DNA from: Candidatus Poribacteria bacterium
GTDB taxonomy: Bacteria; Poribacteria; WGA-4E; GCA-2687025
NCBI GenBank assembly: GCA_026004875.1
Contig: BPJZ01000015.1
Coordinates: forward strand, 28,084 to 92,083
Direction: 5' to 3'
DNA: 64,000 nucleotides
This document shows, one piece after another, positions 57,967 to 64,000 of the stretch. The translations under genes and the position numbers were made by a program. Positions within the stretch are counted from its first letter, which is position 1. Each line of letters opens with the position of its first letter. The notes under the pieces are model-generated. The model did not search any database. It was not told the origin of the DNA and worked only from the letters and a program-made list of their open reading frames with translations.

Positions 57967-60900
57967 CGTCCTCCTCCTGCCGGTCGTGAGCCGTTCTCAA
58001 AAAGAGGGTCGCCAGCCGGCGATACTCCGGTGTGTTTCGGAGGGGGTGCCCCTCTGGGAGCGAGAGGAAGCGGGCGGCGCGGGCGATCAGCTCCGGATCG
58101 CTGGGGTGAGCGGCCAACACGCGGTAGGCCATCGCCAGGGCTTGTTGTTGAACCTCCGGCCGCGGGCTCATCCAGGCCCGTTCGGCCTGGTCCATCAAAA
58201 AGCCCGTGTACGCCTCGACGATGGTCGGATTGAGCGGGTCCAGCTCAAAGGCGCGGGAGAAGTCCACCAAGGCTTCGTGGACGCTCCCGTTTTTGACGGC
58301 CGCCAGCCCCCGCTGGAATCGGAGCGCGGCGATCTCTCGTTGCAGGCTCAGGTTTTCGGGGACGATCGCAGAAGCCGCGTGAAGGATGTCCAAGGCTTGG
58401 CCTTTCTCAGGCGTCCAGAGAAGGGATTCCTCCTGGCTTTGGGTTAGTAGTCGTGCGTTCAGAAGGCTGATCCGGACGATCAGCGGTTCTAGGGCGGCAA
58501 ACTCGGTCAGCTCGTAGAGGGAGCGGAGTCGTTCGCGGGCTGAGGCCACCCGTTCAAGCCGTTCCTTGGGCGGCAGGTGGTCCTCCTCTTCTAACTGCTG
58601 GACGAGCGCCGCGCCGAGCTCCTGGAACAGCTCCTCCCAGCGAATCTCCTCCAAAAGGGGCGAGTCTTTGACCTCGTGGGCGACCGCATAGGCCTGAAGA
58701 GCGGTGTGAAGGCCCTCGCGGGGATCGCGTCGAAGCAACGGGTCGTTCCGAACGGCCAGGGCGTAGACGATCCGAGCAGCCCGCTGAATCTCCGGCTCCG
58801 GGTGGTTGAGCAATCGTTGGGTTCGCTCGCGTGCCAGCCGTTCTTGATCCGTCTCCGCTGCTGCCATCAACGCCCCCAGGGGGGAGAGGTAAAGTCCCAG
58901 CCGCTCCGAAAGGGGCGTGGGACTGAGCTGATTCGCCGCGCTCAGCACGTCGCGGACCGCCGCCAGGCGACCTAGTTGTTCCAGCAAAAACGGGCCAAAG
59001 GGGAGGATCAGGCCGGACTGTTGAGGGTTGCGTTCGAGCCAGTTCTGCCAGAGTCCGGCGGTCCGGTACTCTCGGAGGAACTCCAAGAGACAGTCGTCCG
59101 CACGGTCGGCAGAGGCCTGCTGGCGGAGGAGAAGATGGGTCGCCTCGGAGGTAAGCAGACCGATCAGCCGTTGTCGGAACGCCTCGACGATCCCGGCCAG
59201 CTCCGCCGCTCGCCCCTCAAGGGGTCCTTCAAATCGCTTGGGGTCGTGGCGGGCCAAACGGGCGTGAATCCACCAGCGCCAGTAGGCTTCTTGCTGGAGC
59301 AGCGATCCCCAAAGGCACAACGCCTCCGTCCACCGCTCCGGCGTGGGGTCGGATTGGGCGTTCCAATAGGCGTAAACGGCCCACTGATGGAGCTCGATAC
59401 CGCGCGTTGGGTCTTCACGCAGCCGTTTTTTCCAGCGAGCGGTCAGGTGGGTTTCCGCTTCTTGGTCGCCTTGGGTAAGGGCGGCTATCTCTCGGACGCG
59501 GTCCAGCCACTCGCGGAGCTGAGGGTCTTCAGGCTCCAGTCCGCAGAGCTCTTCGAGCGCCGGGACGGCTTCGGCCCAGCCGAGCACCTGGAGGGCGCGG
59601 AGCGCCCGGCGTTTTTGGCCGGTGGTGAGCAGCTTTCGCGCCGCTGGATACCAACGGGATTCCTCCGGGACCGTTTGAAGGACCTCCAGGCCTTCGGCCT
59701 CGCGGTGGCACATCAGCGCTCCAACGCCGTGTGCGTAGCGGAGCCAATCGCTCCGCTCCTCCCTTGGGACCGATTGGACCAGCTCGATGACGTGGCGCCA
59801 GCACCGGAAGTGCAGGAAGAGCCCAACGGCCGTCTCCACTGGGCAGGCCTCCGGCGCCAGCGTCCGGAGCATGGCGATCTCCCGGGCCACGCCCGCCACA
59901 TCTCCGGAGGCGATTGCGATCTGAGCGCGAATGCGATGGACGGTCGTCTCCCAGGGGCTCCACTCCCGGTTGAGCGGAAGCGCCTGGAGCGCCCGATCGA
60001 AAAGTCCCTGTCCCCAGTAGGCGACGCCTAGGAGCAGTCGAACTGCCGATCCCCAGCGCCCGGAGCGCGGCAGGTCGCGGAGCAGTTCTTCGGTCCCGCG
60101 CCAGTCCCCCTGGGCAGCGACCGCGATTGCCGCTAGGAGCCGATAGACAGGCTCGTCCGGCTCCGCGTCCAACACCTCCTGGAGCAGGTCGGCGGCAACT
60201 TCGGCCTCTCGAACGGCGTGGCGATTTGAGGTGGCCTCCAGAAGCCGACGGCCAGCCTCCCGGGCCCATCGGGGCACCAGAAGGCCCAGGACTCTGGGAT
60301 CGTTCTCCTCTCGCGCCGCGTCCCAATGGTGAACCATCTGGATCCAGCGGCCTTCTTCCCAGGCGCGATCGGCCAGTTGGAGGTGAAGCCGGCTCAGGTT
60401 CCGCCGGAGTCGTTCGCTGTCCAATTCGACCAGGGCCGATCGCCAAAGTTCGACGGCCTCCTCCCCTCGCCCTTGTCGGTAGAGCGCCAGGCCTAGCAGC
60501 TCGCGCTCCTCCGGGGAGACGGGTTGCCAGTCCGGCGTCTCTTGGATCCAGGCGAGCACTTGGTTCTCTTCGCCAGCTCGGAGCGCCGCATACAGCCATC
60601 GGCGCCGAATGGCCCCTTGTGGCTGGGAGGTCCCAACGGAGAGCGCCTTCCGGTAGTGCTGGGCGGCTTGAGCCCAGTCGGCCTCCTTTTCGGCCAGCTC
60701 CGCCAAGGCCAACCGCGCGCCGAGGTGCTCCGGCTCCAAGGCCAGTGTCCGCTCCAGCTCGTTCCGGGCTCGAGTCGGGTCCGAAGCGATCCAGCAGCAA
60801 CCCAGCGCGTAATGAACCTCCGGGTCCCCCGGCCGGAGGGTGGCCGCGCGTTCTAAGTCCTCCCGGGCCCCGCTGAGATTCCCTTGTTCCAATCGGGCGA

Positions 60901-62377
60901 ATCCCCGTCCCTTGAGTGCGCCGGCGTGGGAGGCGTCCTGTTCCAGGAGTCGGCTCCACGCCTGAGCTGCTCCCTCTTGATCGCCCTGCTCCCAGAGCGT
61001 CCGACCGATCCGGTAGAGGAACCGGGGGTCCGCTGGGAACCGCTCCGCGGCTCTCCGGTAGAGGCCCAGCGCTGCGGCCCGGCGGCCTTGAGCAAACTCC
61101 AGGTCGCCGCGGAGTAGCAGCACGCTTCGCGCTTCCTCTTTTGAGAGGGAATCTTCTTCGAGGGGGGCGAGGAGCGCTTGAGCCGCTGCGAAGCGGCCCC
61201 TTTGAAGCTGCGCCCGAGCGAGGAGGAGTCGGTCTTCGAGAGAAGGTGATGCGATCGGCTCCAAGAACGCGGCGACCTGCTCCCACTGTCCCGCTTGGGC
61301 GGCCAGTTTTGCCCCCCGTCGGCGGAACTCCTCAGCATCTGGAGCGACCAGGAGCAGCCGTTCCACCCATCGGGGAGCGTTGGGGTCTTCCTCCTCAAGG
61401 GCTTGGGCAGCAACGCGCTCCAGCGCCGGGCGGTTTTCCGGCTCCAGCTCGAGGATTCGGCGACAGACGGCCGCGCTCGCTGAAGGGTCCGTTTCCGCCA
61501 GCCACTGCGCGTAATCGTTGAGGAACGGGACGTTTTGGGTTCGCTCCGAGAAGCGATCCAGCGCCCGGCGAACGCGCCGGAGGAGCAACGCTCCGCCTCG
61601 GCGGGAGCGGGCCAGCTCAAGGAGACCACGCGCCGCTCGGACGGCCTCTTCGGTTTCGGTTTGTAAAGCGGCTTCGGAGGCGGCGATCCCTTCCAGGAGC
61701 CGCCCTTCTGCGAAGAAGCGCTCCGCCGCGACGGTCCGCTCCCAGCAGCGAGCCCGGGGGTCCTCCGAAGCGCGCTCCGCCCAGGTGCGATAAAACCGCT
61801 GCGCCCCGCGAAGGTCGCCGCGAAGGCGGGCTGCATGCCCGAGGTGCTCCAGCGTCCAGGTCCATTCGGGATGAAAGGCCAACAAGTACTCGTTCAGCCG
61901 CTCTCGGATCCAAAAGAGGGAGTCTTCGGCGTCTTCGTCCGGCTTGATGGTCGCCAGGTGCCGGAGCCGGGCTTCCGCCTCTTCCGGTCTCTCGGCCAGG
62001 TCGTACCAGTCCAGATAGATGGGAAATGCTCGCAGAGAACGGGGCAAGGAGCTCAACAGGTGGTCAGCGACAAACTGAACGTCCTCCGGCTCCAAGGTTG
62101 TCCATTCTCGGGCTCGAAGGTAGGCGGCAACGGCATTAATGCTTCGGTTCTTGGCCAGCGCCCGCGCCCGATAGAGCAACGCTTGGCCATAAAGGGCCGC
62201 CGCCTCAGCGGGGAGGGCCTCCTCGCCGTATCGCTCTTCCAGCCGCTCAATGACGGAGGTGAACCGCTCGAGCGCGGCCCGCACGTTGCCGTGCTGCAGC
62301 TGCCGGCTGCCCCGCTCTAGCTGCCATCGGAGCCAGCGCTCCCAGAGCCGCCCTCCTCCCTGCGCTTTGCTCATCAC
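57941..62377 (-). CDS. Very large TPR-repeat protein
   Basis: A single uninterrupted 1,478-residue frame with tens of tetratricopeptide-like repeats (e.g. PRFLYRIGRTLWEQGDQEGAA, PEVHYALGCCWIASDPTRA). No signal peptide or membrane helix is obvious, so it is read as a cytoplasmic scaffold. Rich in Leu, Arg, Glu and Trp. The start is GTG at 62377 or the adjacent ATG at 62374, with GGGAAA upstream. It shares its last 26 bases with the small gene downstream. The absence of any frame break over 4.4 kb contrasts with other long genes in the window. Partner unknown. Confidence 0.85.
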   Translation of the reverse strand: MMSKAQGGGRLWERWLRWQLERGSRQLQHGNVRAALERFTSVIERLEERYGEEALPAEAAALYGQALLYRARALAKNRSINAVAAYLRAREWTTLEPEDVQFVADHLLSSLPRSLRAFPIYLDWYDLAERPEEAEARLRHLATIKPDEDAEDSLFWIRERLNEYLLAFHPEWTWTLEHLGHAARLRGDLRGAQRFYRTWAERASEDPRARCWERTVAAERFFAEGRLLEGIAASEAALQTETEEAVRAARGLLELARSRRGGALLLRRVRRALDRFSERTQNVPFLNDYAQWLAETDPSASAAVCRRILELEPENRPALERVAAQALEEEDPNAPRWVERLLLVAPDAEEFRRRGAKLAAQAGQWEQVAAFLEPIASPSLEDRLLLARAQLQRGRFAAAQALLAPLEEDSLSKEEARSVLLLRGDLEFAQGRRAAALGLYRRAAERFPADPRFLYRIGRTLWEQGDQEGAAQAWSRLLEQDASHAGALKGRGFARLEQGNLSGAREDLERAATLRPGDPEVHYALGCCWIASDPTRARNELERTLALEPEHLGARLALAELAEKEADWAQAAQHYRKALSVGTSQPQGAIRRRWLYAALRAGEENQVLAWIQETPDWQPVSPEERELLGLALYRQGRGEEAVELWRSALVELDSERLRRNLSRLHLQLADRAWEEGRWIQMVHHWDAAREENDPRVLGLLVPRWAREAGRRLLEATSNRHAVREAEVAADLLQEVLDAEPDEPVYRLLAAIAVAAQGDWRGTEELLRDLPRSGRWGSAVRLLLGVAYWGQGLFDRALQALPLNREWSPWETTVHRIRAQIAIASGDVAGVAREIAMLRTLAPEACPVETAVGLFLHFRCWRHVIELVQSVPREERSDWLRYAHGVGALMCHREAEGLEVLQTVPEESRWYPAARKLLTTGQKRRALRALQVLGWAEAVPALEELCGLEPEDPQLREWLDRVREIAALTQGDQEAETHLTARWKKRLREDPTRGIELHQWAVYAYWNAQSDPTPERWTEALCLWGSLLQQEAYWRWWIHARLARHDPKRFEGPLEGRAAELAGIVEAFRQRLIGLLTSEATHLLLRQQASADRADDCLLEFLREYRTAGLWQNWLERNPQQSGLILPFGPFLLEQLGRLAAVRDVLSAANQLSPTPLSERLGLYLSPLGALMAAAETDQERLARERTQRLLNHPEPEIQRAARIVYALAVRNDPLLRRDPREGLHTALQAYAVAHEVKDSPLLEEIRWEELFQELGAALVQQLEEEDHLPPKERLERVASARERLRSLYELTEFAALEPLIVRISLLNARLLTQSQEESLLWTPEKGQALDILHAASAIVPENLSLQREIAALRFQRGLAAVKNGSVHEALVDFSRAFELDPLNPTIVEAYTGFLMDQAERAWMSPRPEVQQQALAMAYRVLAAHPSDPELIARAARFLSLPEGHPLRNTPEYRRLATLFLRTAHDRQEEDDEPKERTP

Positions 62378-62447
62378 CTGTCTTTCCCTGAGACCGCCGA
62401 ACGCCCGATTAGGAATTTAGTCAAGCCGGCTGAGGAAGGCAAATCGC

Positions 62448-63183
62448 TCAGGGCAACGGCACCCGAAAGCGCTCAACGGGAATCGGAGGGTTCAGTTGGA
62501 TCCGCTCCCAGCGGATCTCCTCGTAGTAGCCGCCTGGGGCCCGGTCCTCCTGGCGCATTGGAAACCATAACCCTTCGATCTCTTGGTAGTCGAAGTACCC
62601 GCGTTGTGACCAGCACCGGTGGGCTCCCGTGGATAGATCGCACCATTTGTGTCTGCACCATGCGATAGGTCTCCGCGTCCAGGAAGTAGTCGATCCGCTC
62701 TTTGAGCGCCGTGAAGACTTCCAAATGAATCACCGTGCGACCGTCCCGGGATTCGACGCCGACCCATCGGACGCGGTGGCCTTTCTCCTTCCAATCTACC
62801 AGCGGGCTGTCGAACTCCGCCGCCCGCTGGAGCCCTAGGCCGATCTCCCCGGTCGCGCGATGGGGCTGAGGGTCGTCCAGATAGGGATGGAACTCCCAGG
62901 GAACCTCCCCATCGAACCCCTCCGAGCCGGTCGGCGCGTTCGGGGGAGTGTAGTCTATTCGCAACCGGTTGGGCCGACGCTTCTCGACGACCAACCGGAT
63001 GGCCAGGTCCGGCTGGGGGAAGACCGTTCCGATCATGCGCACCGACTGAAGCGCTCGGATCCGTTCGAGTCCCCCGATTGCTCGGTAGTGTTGCTCTAAG
63101 ACGCGCTCCAGCTCCGACGGCTGGGCCCAAATCTGTAAGGCGACGCCCAAGAGGGCTAAAGCCATCCAGCGTTGCGGTACCAT
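62448..63183 (-). CDS. LolA-like outer-membrane lipoprotein-sorting protein (one frameshift)
   Basis: After correction 244 residues. A signal peptide (about 1-20, ALALLGVALQIWAQ) is followed by a half-barrel-like LolA/DUF4292-type domain: LERVLEQHYRAIGGLERIRAL, VVEKRRPNRLRIDY, WEFHPYLDDP, IDYFLDAETYRM and RYFDYQEIEGLWFPMR. Removing one C of 62598-62600 restores this last part and a normal C-terminus to the TGA at 62448-62450. The ATG at 63183 has GAGGAGAC. The start overlaps the 3' end of the epimerase gene by 28 bases. It probably handles lipids or lipoproteins in the periplasm. Confidence 0.8.
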
Positions 63184-64000
63184 CGGACCGTCTCCTCGAT
63201 GCCCGCTTCGATCGGAACGGTGGGTCGGAAGCCCAGCTCCCGTTGAATCTTCTCGGTGCTACAGGTCCAGGCCGGCTGTTGGATCTCGATCAGCTTTTGT
63301 CGGTGGAGGATCGGCTCCCGCCCGCTCCATCCGGCGAGCCGCTCCATCAGTCGCGCCGCCGCCCCCATCGCCCAGAACGGGACCCGGATCGTCACCGGTC
63401 GGGTCTTCAGCGCGGCGGCGATCCGCCCCAGCAGCTCCGGCCAGGTGTGCGGCCGGCCGTCGTTTACAAAATAGGTCTGGCCGGCTGCCGCTTCCTGATC
63501 GGCGGCCAGAAGCAGCGCTTGTACCAGGTCCCGAACGTGGATCAGGTCCAGCTCTTGGGTGCCGTCGCCGGGCACCGGAGCGATCCCGTACCGCACCAAT
63601 CGAAAGTAGGAGAAAATATCTCGATCGCGAGGGCCGTAGACCGCCGGGGGCCGAACGATGGAAAGCTCTACCGCATTGGAGAGGACCGCCGCGGCGCGTC
63701 GCTCCCCTTCCAGCTTGCTTCGCCCGTAGTCGGTCACCGGCTCCGGTGGATCAGACTCCCGACGAGGGTGGCCCGGGAGGCTAGGACCCGCGGCCGCCAG
63801 GCTACTGCAGTAGACAAACCGTCGCACGCCGGCCTTTCGGGCGGCCAGGGCGAGACTCCCGGTCGCTTCCGCGTTGACCGCGTAGTACTCGCTGTAGTCC
63901 TTGCCGCGGAGCTTCCCAGCTAAGTGGAAGACCAGTTCCACCCCTTCCAGGTGGGGGAGAACGGCTTCCTCATCGCCAAAGAAACCCACCGCCCGCCGGA
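63156..64000 (-). CDS. NAD-dependent nucleotide-sugar epimerase/dehydratase, 5' partial
   Basis: An extended short-chain dehydrogenase whose coding frame runs off the window end; about 281 codons are visible. The N-terminal GxxGxxG nucleotide loop lies beyond 64000. Visible features: VELVFHLAGK, VYCSSLAA (catalytic Ser), DYGRSKLEGER (Tyr-x3-Lys), VRPPAVYGPRD and LDLIHVRDLVQALLLA. It converts a nucleotide-linked sugar, by epimerisation or dehydration. It is immediately upstream of the LolA-like gene. Confidence 0.87.
   Translation of the reverse strand, partial: RRAVGFFGDEEAVLPHLEGVELVFHLAGKLRGKDYSEYYAVNAEATGSLALAARKAGVRRFVYCSSLAAAGPSLPGHPRRESDPPEPVTDYGRSKLEGERRAAAVLSNAVELSIVRPPAVYGPRDRDIFSYFRLVRYGIAPVPGDGTQELDLIHVRDLVQALLLAADQEAAAGQTYFVNDGRPHTWPELLGRIAAALKTRPVTIRVPFWAMGAAARLMERLAGWSGREPILHRQKLIEIQQPAWTCSTEKIQRELGFRPTVPIEAGIEETVRWYRNAGWL

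Noticed and set aside
59529..61286. A 585-residue minus-strand frame inside the giant TPR gene
   Set aside because: Very rich in Gly, Pro, Arg and Ala with no motif, the expected pattern of a shifted frame in high-GC coding DNA. The TPR frame is continuous.

Overview
The window is high-GC bacterial chromosome, densely packed and coding on both strands. It comes from a Gram-negative, probably uncultured bacterium. The envelope evidence is a MurJ flippase, a partial His-rich outer-membrane protein, a LolA-like protein, a PorV-like barrel, a TonB-like anchor and periplasmic multiheme cytochromes c. A 2-oxoacid:ferredoxin oxidoreductase and the multiheme respiratory genes suggest anaerobic or facultative metabolism. 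A Thermus-type phosphoesterase homologue and the R/E-rich proteins would fit a thermophile. The phylum cannot be fixed from sequence alone. DUF4159/DUF4175/VWA clusters and PhyH, Gfo/Idh/MocA and TIM-barrel isomerase genes recall Poribacteria, Planctomycetes or Gemmatimonadota relatives, but this is only an impression. No CRISPR array, insertion sequence, prophage or rRNA was seen. There is one tRNA (Gln).

Layout. 1-2886 (+): end of an outer-membrane protein plus a ZnuA/ZnuB metal importer without a visible ATPase. 2910-5719 (-): glycosyltransferase and MurJ. 5815-8973 (+): GAF/PAS histidine kinase and a lone receiver. 8978-16149 (+): a sugar-phosphate run of GlgC, phosphohexomutase, YvcK, a nucleotidyltransferase/beta-helix/DUF89 fusion and NagB. 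16146-19978: MBL hydrolase, degenerate phosphoesterase, NnrS-like membrane protein, Pth. 19978-23604 (-): GerMN protein, amidase, L25, tRNA-Gln, IspE. 23608-26524 (-): isomerase and two Gfo/Idh/MocA dehydrogenases. 26854-29783 (+): KorA/KorB-type genes. 29853-41202 (-): a six-gene envelope cluster (TonB-like/DUF4159, VWA, DUF4159, DUF4175, TPR, 'AsnB-like'). 41254-49406: FolD, double-domain ThyX, barrel/lytic-transglycosylase fusion, isomerase, DUF2721, BirA, NadC, TPR lipoprotein. 49567-53286 (+): a heptaheme cytochrome c, a di-heme-type cytochrome b and an octaheme cytochrome c in overlapping frames. 53385-64000: Asd, HtpX-like protease, PhyH, isomerase, a 1,478-residue TPR protein, a LolA-like protein and a partial nucleotide-sugar epimerase.

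A striking global feature is about 25 frameshifts. All are repaired by removing exactly one base, usually from a short homopolymer, and after repair the corrected lengths are whole codons and family signatures rejoin. This looks like sequencing overcall, not gene decay, so the interrupted genes are annotated as single loci and the break positions are given.

The most novel-looking elements are the NTase/DUF89 fusion, the barrel/lytic-transglycosylase fusion, the DUF4159/DUF4175/VWA envelope cluster and the hepta/octaheme respiratory trio.
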